Assembly: GCA_023662825.1 (NCBI GenBank)
Contig: JAMPIH010000001.1
Span: forward strand, 124,001-188,000
Source of the DNA: Bacteroides sp.
GTDB lineage: Bacteria; Bacteroidota; Bacteroidia; Bacteroidales; P3
DNA: 64,000 nucleotides
Direction of reading: 5' to 3'
Position numbers and translations under genes: made by a program. The notes beneath the pieces were generated by a model, which did not search any database, was not told the DNA's origin, and saw nothing but the letters and a program-made list of their open reading frames with translations. This document shows, piece after piece, positions 1-7,621 of the stretch (positions are counted from its first letter, which is position 1; each line of letters opens with the position of its first letter).

Positions 1-569
1 CCCCGGTTGCCGCTGCGCCCGTTCATATGGCAGCTCATATAGCACTGGCCGCTGTAACTTACGCAGAGCGCGCCATGCACGAAGGTCTCGATTTGCACCT
101 GCACGGCATCGGCAATGCGCCTTATTTCCTCTATGCTCAGCTCCCTGCCCAACACCAGCCGTTTGAAACCCACACTTTCCAGAAAGCGGGCTTTTTCGGG
201 GGTCGTTACATGGCACTGGGTGCTGGCGTGCAGTTCGATAGGCGGCAGTCCCGCCTTGATAAGCCCCATATCCTGAATCAGAAGGGCATCCACGCCCATT
301 TCGTAGGCCTGACGGGCCAATTGCAGGGCCTGCGGCATCTGGTCTTCGTAAACCAGGGTATTGAGGGTGAGGAAACAGCGCGCCGCATAACGGTGAGCAT
401 ACCTCACCACCCGTTCCAAGTCCTGCAGGCTGTTGCCCGCCCGGACCCGCGCCCCGAACGCGGGACCACCCATATACACGGCGTCCGCCCCGGCGTCGAT
501 AGCCGCTAAAGCCACCTCGGCATTGGTCGCCGGTGCCAGCAATTCCACGATTTGAGGCTTCTTGTTCAC
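1..569 (-). CDS. Peptidase U32 family protein, N-terminal part (runs off left edge)
   Basis: The first 189 residues are present and the rest lies beyond base 1. The start is a GTG at 567-569, giving an N-terminus MNKKPQIVELLAPA. Seen: the family motifs ELLAPA, then a DAGADAVYMGG/FGAR block, a TLNTLVYEDQ strand, an ELHASTQC block, and the hallmark HGALCVSYSGQCYMS followed by GRSGNRG near the truncation. Known: this family (YegQ/RlhA/TrhP-like proteins and collagenase-like peptidases) acts in the cytoplasm; several members perform RNA hydroxylation rather than proteolysis, so peptidase is a family label and not a demonstrated activity. It lies downstream of porK on the same strand, but a strong terminator separates them. 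Confidence 0.9.
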   Translation of the reverse strand, partial: MNKKPQIVELLAPATNAEVALAAIDAGADAVYMGGPAFGARVRAGNSLQDLERVVRYAHRYAARCFLTLNTLVYEDQMPQALQLARQAYEMGVDALLIQDMGLIKAGLPPIELHASTQCHVTTPEKARFLESVGFKRLVLGRELSIEEIRRIADAVQVQIETFVHGALCVSYSGQCYMSCHMNGRSGNR

Positions 570-580
570 GGTAAATTTTA

Positions 581-618
581 AAACAAAAGGGCTGCACACC
601 TTCGATGTACAACCCTTT
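581..618 (-). terminator. Rho-independent terminator after porK
   Basis: On the minus strand a 13-bp stem (606-618 pairs with 586-598, two G-U pairs) encloses a 7-nt loop and is followed by TGTTTT. It lies 22 nt after the porK stop codon and ends just before the U32-family start codon, so the two genes are probably separate transcripts. Confidence 0.85.
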
Positions 619-639
619 TACGTATTACGGGAAAATCGG

Positions 640-2154
640 TTAGCGTTTGGCGCTGATGGTACCGCCGTTGGCAGCCCCTACGCGCGACATGGCGCAACGG
701 AAGCCGACCCAGGCCGCGCTTCTGTCTTGATCCATATAGCGGCGGGTGGCGGGCGAAAGGTAGTAGGCACGGTCTTTCCACGAACCGCCCTTGACAACAC
801 GCGACTTGTCGGAAATCAGCGAACTGGTTCCGTATTCGTACAAGAGCGAGGTGGTGGACTTGTTGGCTTCGGTACCGTCTTCCTCGGGTTTGGCCAACCA
901 GTCGTCCACAATGGCCGATTCGTAATCGCCGTCGAGGTAGTTGCGGTTGTCGGAACGCTGGAAGTTGGCACGGTCGGCCAGCTCCTCATCGGTAAACTGA
1001 CGGTAGGCGATACGTCCCAGACTGTCTTTTTCGGCAATAAGACCGTCCTCGTCGCGAACCACGGTGGTATAGACGTTGCCACGGAAGGGGTTCAGGTCAT
1101 CGGCATCTTCGAACGTAAGCGGACGATATACATCCAGACACCATTCGGCCACGTTGCCGGCCATATTGTACAGACCGAAGTCGTTGGGGAAATACGAATA
1201 GACGGGAGCTGTATAGTCGGCGCCATCGTTCAAGGCACCGGCGGTTCCCATATAGTCGCCCTTGCCACGGGCAAAGTTGGCCATCATCTGGCCACGGTAA
1301 CCGCTTTCGGGATTACGCACCTGAAGGGGCTTGCCGTTCCAGGGATAAATACGCCGTTCGGCAACACGTTCCTGATTGCTGTTGCCCATCAGCGCCAAGG
1401 CGGCGTATTCCCATTCGGTTTCGGAGGGAAGACGCAGTTTCTCAATTAAAATACCGTCTTTTTTCTGAACGCCGCGCGTCTTTTCGCTGGCGTTGGGGTT
1501 CATGTCGGTAAGACCTTTGTTCACGATACCGCTGTACTGGCCCGCCAGATAAGCGTCGGTGTTAAAGTTGTTGTCGGCCGTCTGCCCCATATCCTTCTTG
1601 AGAATCTTGGACTGATAGAGGATATATTCGTTTACGCGGTCGGTACGCCAGTCGCAGTAGTCGCGGGCCTGTTCCCAGGTTACGCCCACCACGGGATAGT
1701 TGTTGTAGGCCGGATTTTCGAAGTAGTCCTGCATGGGGTCGCGGTAACCGGAGATATTATTCCATACCAATGCATCGGGACGGGCGCGTTCCACCACTTC
1801 GGGATAGTCCTGGCCGTAGATACGTTCCAACCAGTAGATGTATTCGTTGTAGTCGGTGTTGGAGGTTTCCACCTCGTCCATGTAGAACGAACTTACCGTA
1901 GCCGGATGCGGCGCGTTATTGTGCTCGTACTTAAGGTCTTCCTGATTGCTGCCCATCGTAAAGAAGCCGCCTTGGATAAACACAAAGCGCAAGGGAACGG
2001 GCTGTGTGTAGTTATCATTACGCTGAAAACCGCCCCAACTGGGGTCGTTCACGCCCCAACCGGTCGATTGCGACTGATTGGTGGACGAACTGCAGGAAGC
2101 CAGACCGGCCGCGCAGCCAATAGCAATAATTGCCTTAAAAAATTGCTTCAACAT
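640..2154 (-). CDS. porK: T9SS lipoprotein PorK/GldK
   Basis: A 504-residue lipoprotein with a signal peptide ending in the lipobox LASC (Cys about 21), then a serine-rich linker and the family signature GWGVNDPSWGGF. The body is a formylglycine-generating-enzyme (SUMF/FGE-sulfatase)-like fold: FIQGGFFTMGSNQED near residue 60, VTWEQARDYCDWR, LPSETEWEYAA, NMAGNVAEWCLD, and RVVKGGSWKDRAYY...GFRCA near the end. Known: PorK forms, with PorN, the periplasmic ring attached to the outer membrane in the type IX secretion system. It follows porP on the same strand but has its own promoter (2179-2209) and terminator. The usual partners porL, porM and porN are not downstream; a U32-family gene is found instead. 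Confidence 0.93.
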   Translation of the reverse strand: MLKQFFKAIIAIGCAAGLASCSSSTNQSQSTGWGVNDPSWGGFQRNDNYTQPVPLRFVFIQGGFFTMGSNQEDLKYEHNNAPHPATVSSFYMDEVETSNTDYNEYIYWLERIYGQDYPEVVERARPDALVWNNISGYRDPMQDYFENPAYNNYPVVGVTWEQARDYCDWRTDRVNEYILYQSKILKKDMGQTADNNFNTDAYLAGQYSGIVNKGLTDMNPNASEKTRGVQKKDGILIEKLRLPSETEWEYAALALMGNSNQERVAERRIYPWNGKPLQVRNPESGYRGQMMANFARGKGDYMGTAGALNDGADYTAPVYSYFPNDFGLYNMAGNVAEWCLDVYRPLTFEDADDLNPFRGNVYTTVVRDEDGLIAEKDSLGRIAYRQFTDEELADRANFQRSDNRNYLDGDYESAIVDDWLAKPEEDGTEANKSTTSLLYEYGTSSLISDKSRVVKGGSWKDRAYYLSPATRRYMDQDRSAAWVGFRCAMSRVGAANGGTISAKR

Positions 2155-2178
2155 GAATTACGGTATTTTAAGCAGCGG

Positions 2179-2209
2179 CAAAGATAACAAATTTCCGCCG
2201 AAATAGCAA
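2179..2209 (-). promoter_or_regulatory. porK promoter, TTG-N20-TATCTTTG
   Basis: On the minus strand a TTG at 2207-2209 lies 20 nt upstream of the box TATCTTTG at 2179-2186, matching the Bacteroidetes -33/-7 arrangement (TTTG and TAnnTTTG). The box is 24 nt before the porK ATG. It sits in the porP-porK gap, so porK need not depend on porP transcription. Confidence 0.7.
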
Positions 2210-2214
2210 TCGCG

Positions 2215-3225
2215 CTAAAATTTGGGACAGGGTACCGGCATGATTTCCTGACGGTACGAACGTTTTTTGGGACAAGGCAGACGGAAACCCAGCGAGATTT
2301 CGTGGCTGCCGCCGCTCTTGACAAGTTTCGAAACGGTAAGGTCGTAACTGTAGGCCAGACGGATGCCCTTGAACTCGCCTCCGAACATAAAGATAACCGC
2401 ATCGGGATTCGAGAAACTCTGGCGGAACCACACCCCGGCAACAAAAGGATAAAAGTTTCCGTACAGACCATAGTTCAATTCGGTAAACTTGCCCTGCTGC
2501 GTATAGATGATGTTGGGCGAAAGCGAATAGTCGCGTTCGCTGTGGCGTTCGCCATAACTCTTCCTGAAATAAATCATCCCCCCTACCTGACCGCTGAACT
2601 TCATATCCAGGCGGCTGCTGCCCATAAAGCCCACATCGGGCCGGTTCAGGTGCAGGGCGGCGAAACCCACGTAAAAATACTCGCCGTATAAGGTAAAGCC
2701 CACGCCTACATCGGCATAGTGCTTGCTAAGCGGCGTAGTGAGAATGTCTTCATCGGAAGGACGGCCTGGAATCAGCCCTGTAAAGGGATCGTACTGGTCG
2801 CCGAATGTAAGCGAGTTCCAGTTCACGTACTTGTTCATATAGGCTCCCTGCACGGCCAGGGTAAGGAACAGTTTCTGCCCCAGACGGGCGCGGAACGAAT
2901 ACATAAGGGCGGCCGTAATGTCGCGGTAGGTGTCGCCGCCTTGGAAATCGGCGTTCACATAAGCGCCGATGCCGCCATGCAAGGCTTTGAAATACTGATC
3001 GTAAGATACAGTTGCAATCGAAAATCCCCCGCCCACGTTAGGCCACTGGTTACGGTAGGCCGCCGTGATGCGCCCGCAGTCGGACGTTCCGGCAAACGCG
3101 GGATTGTTGTACATGGGATTGGAGAACAACTGGGATAGGTGCAGGTCTTGGGCACAAACACACGAAACACCTGCCGTCAAGAACAGGTTCACTACCAAAA
3201 CACGTATGGCTGATTTGCCGCGCAT
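2215..3225 (-). CDS. porP: PorP/SprF family T9SS outer-membrane protein
   Basis: A 336-residue protein with a signal peptide (cleavage near CVCAQ) followed by the PorP/SprF N-terminal signature: DLHLSQLFSNPMYNNPAFAG. The rest alternates short amphipathic strands as in a beta-barrel (YRNQWP, GGIGAYVNADFQGG, LSPNIIYTQQGKF, GGEFKGIRLAYSYDL). Length is normal for the family. Known: PorP is a T9SS component, and SprF-type paralogs help export specific cargo such as SprB. A genome can carry several paralogs, so the exact role rests on the adjacent porK. In Porphyromonas porP and porK are the first two genes of porPKLMN, and that order is kept here before the cluster breaks off. Confidence 0.88.
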   Translation of the reverse strand: MRGKSAIRVLVVNLFLTAGVSCVCAQDLHLSQLFSNPMYNNPAFAGTSDCGRITAAYRNQWPNVGGGFSIATVSYDQYFKALHGGIGAYVNADFQGGDTYRDITAALMYSFRARLGQKLFLTLAVQGAYMNKYVNWNSLTFGDQYDPFTGLIPGRPSDEDILTTPLSKHYADVGVGFTLYGEYFYVGFAALHLNRPDVGFMGSSRLDMKFSGQVGGMIYFRKSYGERHSERDYSLSPNIIYTQQGKFTELNYGLYGNFYPFVAGVWFRQSFSNPDAVIFMFGGEFKGIRLAYSYDLTVSKLVKSGGSHEISLGFRLPCPKKRSYRQEIMPVPCPKF

Positions 3226-3296
3226 AAGGCTCTTTGTGCTTTAAATTCAAACAAATACGATTCCTGCAACCGTTTTTTTCGAACAAATCGCAGGAG

Positions 3297-3304
3297 CAAA
3301 GGTA
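3297..3304 (-). promoter_or_regulatory. -7 box TACCTTTG upstream of porP
   Basis: A TAnnTTTG match on the minus strand 71 nt before the porP start, directly after the U-tract of the kdsC terminator. A TTTG at 3321-3324 is 16 nt upstream, slightly closer than usual, so the call is tentative. Confidence 0.45.
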
Positions 3305-3351
3305 AAAATTTTTTGCCGTTCAAATGCAAGTTTGGCGTTTAACGGCAAAAA
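3304..3351 (-). terminator. Terminator after kdsC
   Basis: A perfect 11-bp stem on the minus strand (3341-3351 pairing with 3310-3320, core GCCGTT/AACGGC) with a 20-nt loop, followed by ATTTTT. It starts 11 nt after the kdsC stop and separates the adh-DUF2520-kdsC operon from porP. Confidence 0.82.
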
Positions 3352-3361
3352 TATCTGAAAT

Positions 3362-3883
3362 TTACCAATGTAACGAGGACTCGTCGAACCAATCGCCGCG
3401 CACCCGCATCACCTGTTCGATCACGTCGCGCACACAGCCTTCCCCTCCTTTTTTATGGGAGATGTAGTCGGCCGCCTCCTGTATCTCGATGGCCGCGTCG
3501 GCCGGACAGGCCCCCACCCCGCTCATCTTCATCACCTCATAGTCGGGAATATCATCACCCATATAGAGCACCTCTTCGGGCTTGATGCCGTTTTCGCGCA
3601 GATATTCCTCGTACTTGTCTTTTTTGTAGCGTACCTGGGTGAACACATCCTTGACCCCTATATAACGCATCCTTTCGTGTATCGAACGGCTCTTGCCGCC
3701 CGAAATGACCGCGACCCGGTAACCCTTTTTCAGGGCGTGGTGCAGGGCGTAGCCGTCTTTCACGTCGGCGTTGCGTATCTGGGTTTCCTCGTCCAGCATC
3801 CATACCTTGCCGTCGCTCATCACCCCGTCGTAATCGAAGATGAAGGTGGTGATATTCGGCAGTCTTTCCTTATAGTTCGCCAT
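3362..3883 (-). CDS. kdsC: KdsC-like 3-deoxy-D-manno-octulosonate 8-phosphate phosphatase (HAD family)
   Basis: A 173-residue cap-less HAD phosphatase. Motif I is DYDGVMSDG (Asp17 nucleophile, Asp19), motif II is VISGGKS, the lysine is in KKDKYEE, and motif III/IV is MGDDIPDYEVM. Length and the C-terminal HKKGGEGCVRDVIE segment are typical of KdsC. Known: it dephosphorylates Kdo-8-phosphate to Kdo for the lipopolysaccharide core, in the cytoplasm. It is the last gene of a three-gene minus-strand run; its start overlaps the end of the DUF2520 gene by 14 nt, which suggests translational coupling. Some close relatives in the family act on other sugar phosphates. Confidence 0.88.
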   Translation of the reverse strand: MANYKERLPNITTFIFDYDGVMSDGKVWMLDEETQIRNADVKDGYALHHALKKGYRVAVISGGKSRSIHERMRYIGVKDVFTQVRYKKDKYEEYLRENGIKPEEVLYMGDDIPDYEVMKMSGVGACPADAAIEIQEAADYISHKKGGEGCVRDVIEQVMRVRGDWFDESSLHW

Positions 3884-4667
3884 TGTCTTCTGTTTTTATA
3901 TTTTGAATCGCCTGCGAAAGCAAACGATATACCTGAACATATTTTCCGCCTTGTTCCGAGGCTTCGAGATAGCGCAGGTGTTCACGCAGCACCTTTTCTT
4001 CTCCGCGGGCGGCAGGGCCTGTCTGCGCCTTGGCGGGCGGCATCCGCATGGCTTTGCACAGGGTCTGTTCCATAAGCGGGTGCAGCAGGGAGAAATCCAT
4101 GCCTTTCTCGCGGAACAAATCGGAGGCGGCCGTGTACATGAGGTTCACGAAATTGTTGACGAACACGCCGCCGATATGCAGGGTCTCGCGCCGTCCGGAA
4201 TCCAACACGCATACCTTATCTGAAACTTTCTCCGCCAGATCCTTCAACAACCGTTCCGTCCCGCCATCGGAGGCCTCCACGCACACGGGCGTCCGCGACA
4301 GGTCGGGTGCAGGGGCTTCCCTGCTGAAGGTCTGGAAGAAATACAGCACGCCACGGTGTTCCGAGACGGGTCTCAGCACCGAAAGCGGCATTGAGCCCGA
4401 CACGTGCGCCACCGTTTTTCCGGGCAGGCGCAAGGCCTCCGCCAACGAGAACAAAGCCTGGTCACTTACCGCCAGCAGATACAAATCGGCGCACGGGTCG
4501 ATTTCCGACAGGCCGGAAGTAAACGGCACCCCGCCCAAACGTGCGGAGAGGCGCTCGGCGTGAGCCAGCGTGCGGCTATACACCTGCACCCACTCCACGC
4601 CCGCCACACGCAAGGCCGGCGCGATATGCCACGCCGCATTTCCCGAACCCAGGAGAACCGCCTTCAT
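3870..4667 (-). CDS. Rossmann-fold DUF2520 protein, putative NAD(P)-dependent oxidoreductase
   Basis: About 265 residues. The ATG at 4665-4667 is preferred over a GTG twelve bases upstream because it begins MKAVLLGSGNAAWHIAPAL, a standard Rossmann start with a GxGNxA dinucleotide-binding turn. The C-terminal half (LHIGGVFVNNFVNLMY... HPLMEQTLCKAM) matches the DUF2520 helical domain, reminiscent of ketopantoate reductase and pyrroline-5-carboxylate reductase folds. Substrate unknown. It lies between an iron-type alcohol dehydrogenase (16 nt upstream) and kdsC (14-nt overlap). In Bacteroidetes this gene is commonly next to kdsC, but the reason is not established. Confidence 0.78.
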   Translation of the reverse strand: MKAVLLGSGNAAWHIAPALRVAGVEWVQVYSRTLAHAERLSARLGGVPFTSGLSEIDPCADLYLLAVSDQALFSLAEALRLPGKTVAHVSGSMPLSVLRPVSEHRGVLYFFQTFSREAPAPDLSRTPVCVEASDGGTERLLKDLAEKVSDKVCVLDSGRRETLHIGGVFVNNFVNLMYTAASDLFREKGMDFSLLHPLMEQTLCKAMRMPPAKAQTGPAARGEEKVLREHLRYLEASEQGGKYVQVYRLLSQAIQNIKTEDNGEL

Positions 4668-4683
4668 GCCTGTACACACCTTA

Positions 4684-5829
4684 TTATTTGCGGGATTCCA
4701 GAATCTGCCGGGTCTTTAGGTAATCGATGTCGGAATTCTCGCCCAGCAGGGTTTCGCGCACCTTGAAACGTTCCACGATGGCATCGATCAGCGCCTGCGG
4801 ATCCTTTACCGTGGGATAGTCCGAAAAACGGGTGCCCACGCCCATTTCGCGGAAGAAGTTCTCGGTTTTCTGCAGGGCTTCGTCGATATTGTCCGTATTC
4901 CAGATGCGTTGGGCGAACTGCAGTTGCTTGCCGTGCTTGGACTCGCCCATCACCTTTTGCAGGCCGGGCCAGACGATTGCCAGGGTCTGACCGTGATCGA
5001 GACCCGCCAAGGCCGTGATTTCGTGCCCGATACGATGGGTCGCCCAGTCTTCGGGCACACCGGCGGCAATCAGGCCGTTCAAGGCCAGGGTGCAGGCCCA
5101 CATGATGTTGGAAGCCGCCTCCATGTCTTCGGGATTTTCCACATAGGTCTTGCCGTTATCGACCAGCACGTGCAGCAAGGCTTCCGAAAAACGGTCCTGC
5201 ACATCGCCCTGCACCGGATAGGTAAGGTATTGTTCGGTTACGTGGATAAAGGCGTCCACCACACCGTTGCCGCGCTGACGGGGCGGAATCGTAATCGTTA
5301 CCGTGGGATCCAGCACCGAGAAACGCGGGTAGAGCAGCGGGCTGGAGAACGCGAATTTTTCCTGGGTGGAAAGACGGCTGATAACGCCGCCGCAGTTCAT
5401 TTCCGAGCCGGTGGCGGGCATCGTGAGCACCGAGGCCAAGGGCACGGCCTTGCTGATCCTGGCCCGTTCGGTGCAGATGGTATAGGGGTCGGCCCCCTCG
5501 AAATAGGTGGCGGCGGCAATGAACTTGGTGCCGTCGATCACCGAACCTCCGCCCACGGCCAACAGAAAATCCACGTTTTCCTTGCGCACCATTTCCACGG
5601 CTTTCATCAGGGTCTCGAACTTGGGATTGGGTTCGATACCCGAGAACTCCACATACTCGAAAGCGGAAAGCGTCTTGACAACCTGTTGGTAAATGCCGTT
5701 TTTCTTGATGCTGCCTCCCCCGTAGGTAAGCATGACCTTGGAACCCTGCGGGATATTGGCGGCAATATTGGCGATTTGTCCGGCGCCGAAAAGAATCTTT
5801 ACCGGATTGCAGAATTTGAAGTGGTGCAT
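4684..5829 (-). CDS. Iron-containing alcohol dehydrogenase (YqhD/BdhA-like)
   Basis: A 381-residue group III alcohol dehydrogenase. The N-terminus MHHFKFCNPVKILFG is typical of NADPH-dependent butanol dehydrogenases. The nucleotide-binding GGGSVIDGTKFIA lies near residue 95, and the metal ligands are in GVVDAFIHVTEQY and RIGHEITALAGLDHGQ (Asp and three His). Known: these cytoplasmic enzymes reduce short and medium aldehydes. It is the first gene of a run with the DUF2520 protein and kdsC; a TATCTTTG box lies 28 nt before its ATG. Functional link to kdsC is not obvious. Confidence 0.88.
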   Translation of the reverse strand: MHHFKFCNPVKILFGAGQIANIAANIPQGSKVMLTYGGGSIKKNGIYQQVVKTLSAFEYVEFSGIEPNPKFETLMKAVEMVRKENVDFLLAVGGGSVIDGTKFIAAATYFEGADPYTICTERARISKAVPLASVLTMPATGSEMNCGGVISRLSTQEKFAFSSPLLYPRFSVLDPTVTITIPPRQRGNGVVDAFIHVTEQYLTYPVQGDVQDRFSEALLHVLVDNGKTYVENPEDMEAASNIMWACTLALNGLIAAGVPEDWATHRIGHEITALAGLDHGQTLAIVWPGLQKVMGESKHGKQLQFAQRIWNTDNIDEALQKTENFFREMGVGTRFSDYPTVKDPQALIDAIVERFKVRETLLGENSDIDYLKTRQILESRK

Positions 5830-5857
5830 GAATTCAATTTTTTTTGTTAATCCAAGG

Positions 5858-5865
5858 CAAAGATA
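5858..5865 (-). promoter_or_regulatory. -7 box TATCTTTG of the alcohol dehydrogenase operon
   Basis: TAnnTTTG match on the minus strand, 28 nt before the adh ATG. A T-rich TTTTTTG lies about 24 nt further upstream, slightly outside usual spacing. Confidence 0.6.
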
Positions 5866-5957
5866 ACAAAGAGTTTATAAGGAAGGAAACAAAAAATGAA
5901 ACGGAACGGCTTCGATAAAAACGGATTTCGGGGTTTTATAATAAACGGTAAACGGAA

Positions 5958-6737
5958 ATGATGCACGGACTCTTGACTCGCTGGCAAGCCTTCTGCCGCA
6001 TACGGTTCGACCATCTGCACACGCAAATGTCGAGGTTCCTGTACCGTTTCGCCTTTACCAGAAGCGACCGGCGCGCCATCGGCATCCTTGCCTGCGTAAT
6101 CGCCCTTACCGTATGCCTGCGCGCCTACGGCCTGGTCCGGCCCGCCTCCGAATGGCTGTCCGTGCCCGGCAGCCTGCCCGAAACGGCAACGGAATCAAAT
6201 GCCACCACAACAATGACAAACACGCAAGACAACAGGAATATGGAAACGCAAGCCAGGCTCAACGACAGCTCACGCCCCAAGAAACGATACATACCGCCCC
6301 AATATATGATAAGGAAGAAATTTACCGTGGACCTGAACAAAGCCGACACCTTCGACCTTCAGGAAATACACGGTATCGGTCCGGCCTTCGCCAAACGCAT
6401 CGTAAAGTACCGCGAAAGTCTAGGCGGATTCGTATGCATTGAACAATTGCACGAAGTCTGGGGTATCGATTCAAGCCTGTTCGACAATATCAGAACCCAC
6501 GTTTATATAAAGAACGTCCGCCCCGTGCAGATCAATATCAACGAGGCGGACATCAGGACACTGAAAAAGCATCCCTATCTAGACTATTTCCAGGCCAAGG
6601 AAATTTACATGTATCGACAGCAATACGGAGCTTTCGCGCTGGTGGACGACGTGCGACAGGTCAACCTGATGGACAGCGGCACCTTCGCCCGCATCGCACC
6701 GTATCTATGCGTAGAAAACGACACGTCCGGTCAATAG
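5958..6737 (+). CDS. ComEA-like helix-hairpin-helix protein, membrane-anchored
   Basis: A 259-residue protein with a basic N-terminus, one hydrophobic segment (AIGILACVIALTVCL, about residues 41-56), a Thr/Ser-rich linker, then two ComEA-type helix-hairpin-helix units: VDLNKADTFDLQEIHGIGPAFAKRIVKYR and ININEADIRTLKKHPYLDYFQAKEIYMYR. Known: such modules bind DNA without sequence specificity; ComEA is the periplasmic DNA receptor in natural transformation. Here the architecture (anchor plus two units) is common in Bacteroidetes proteins of unproven role. No other competence genes are in the window. Its last 7 bases overlap the 3' end of the convergent YD-repeat-like gene. Confidence 0.78.
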   Translation: MMHGLLTRWQAFCRIRFDHLHTQMSRFLYRFAFTRSDRRAIGILACVIALTVCLRAYGLVRPASEWLSVPGSLPETATESNATTTMTNTQDNRNMETQARLNDSSRPKKRYIPPQYMIRKKFTVDLNKADTFDLQEIHGIGPAFAKRIVKYRESLGGFVCIEQLHEVWGIDSSLFDNIRTHVYIKNVRPVQININEADIRTLKKHPYLDYFQAKEIYMYRQQYGAFALVDDVRQVNLMDSGTFARIAPYLCVENDTSGQ

Positions 6738-7594
6738 GTGATCAGGCGAACCAGGATGGCTTCGGGAACACGCCCCATTCCCTTGTAGATAATCTGTTGT
6801 ATCCAATTGCCCCGTTCGTCGTAAGTATATTCTATCGTGTAATATTCCGCCGTACTCTCGGGAGTCGTCATCACGATATGATCAGGCAAGCCTTTTACAT
6901 TATAGGTGTATTTGCTTTGGGCTATCGTGTTGCCGCGGCTGTCATAAACGATTTCGGAAATCATACGGCCGTCTTCATCGTAGGCTGTTTCGGTTTCGCT
7001 GCGTTTGTTCCCCGAAGGATCCAAACGGATTTCGCTTTCCACCAGACCTTCGGTATTGTATGTATAATTGTCGGAATACTTTTCCTTTCCGCCTTCATCC
7101 ATATGCCGGATGGAGGAAACCCGTCCCCGTTTATCCCTTAAGAAGAGTTCATTGCAGAGCACCGTGAGATCCACCGAACTGTAAACCCTCTTTTCCTTAA
7201 GGGTATTTTCGTCTTTCGGGTTCACATAGAAATATTCCTCGCGGATCTGCGCGTTCTGATTCTTGTCTTTCTTGCGCACAATCGCCAGGTTTCCATGGTT
7301 GTTGTATTCCAATTCGTATTTTTCTTTCAGATTCCCCTTCAGATCATATTCCCAGCAGGCCGAACGGCGACCGTCCTTGAAATCCACTACCAGAACATTG
7401 TTGGTCGGCTTGCCCATCTCCACCTTGAAACCCCTGTCCACAGGTTCGAAATATTTGAGGATAATGCGGGAAGAACGCGTGCCGGGATTTATATCGAAAA
7501 GTTCATCGGTAAAATGCGGAGGCAGCAAGGCCCACGCGGAAGCGGTTACAAAAAAGAACAAGACAACGGACAGGAAAGGCTTGAAAATCTTCAT
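6731..7594 (-). CDS. Secreted protein with YD/RHS-like repeats, function unknown
   Basis: A 287-residue protein with a signal peptide (MKIFKPFLSVVLFFFVTASAWA). The mature part contains repeated Y/G-rich strands: YDLKGNLKEKYE, YNNHGNLAIVRKK, YNTEGLVESEIR, YDEDGRMISEIVYDSRGNTIAQ, YNVKGLPD and YDERGNWIQQ. These resemble the YD motifs of RHS proteins and MORN-like sheets, but the protein is far too short to be an RHS toxin and lacks the cage core. It starts 27 nt after pheT and could be co-transcribed with it. The end overlaps the ComEA-like gene by 7 bp. Confidence 0.65.
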   Translation of the reverse strand: MKIFKPFLSVVLFFFVTASAWALLPPHFTDELFDINPGTRSSRIILKYFEPVDRGFKVEMGKPTNNVLVVDFKDGRRSACWEYDLKGNLKEKYELEYNNHGNLAIVRKKDKNQNAQIREEYFYVNPKDENTLKEKRVYSSVDLTVLCNELFLRDKRGRVSSIRHMDEGGKEKYSDNYTYNTEGLVESEIRLDPSGNKRSETETAYDEDGRMISEIVYDSRGNTIAQSKYTYNVKGLPDHIVMTTPESTAEYYTIEYTYDERGNWIQQIIYKGMGRVPEAILVRLITY

Positions 7595-7621
7595 GGCTTT
7601 TAGTGTTTTTTGTCGTTTTTA

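Noticed and set aside
562-1449. Plus-strand frame of 295 codons opposite porK
   Set aside because: It mirrors porK, which has a lipobox and full FGE-sulfatase motifs on the minus strand.
6731-7594. RHS/YD polymorphic toxin
   Set aside because: Far too short, no core or C-terminal toxin domain, no immunity gene next to it.
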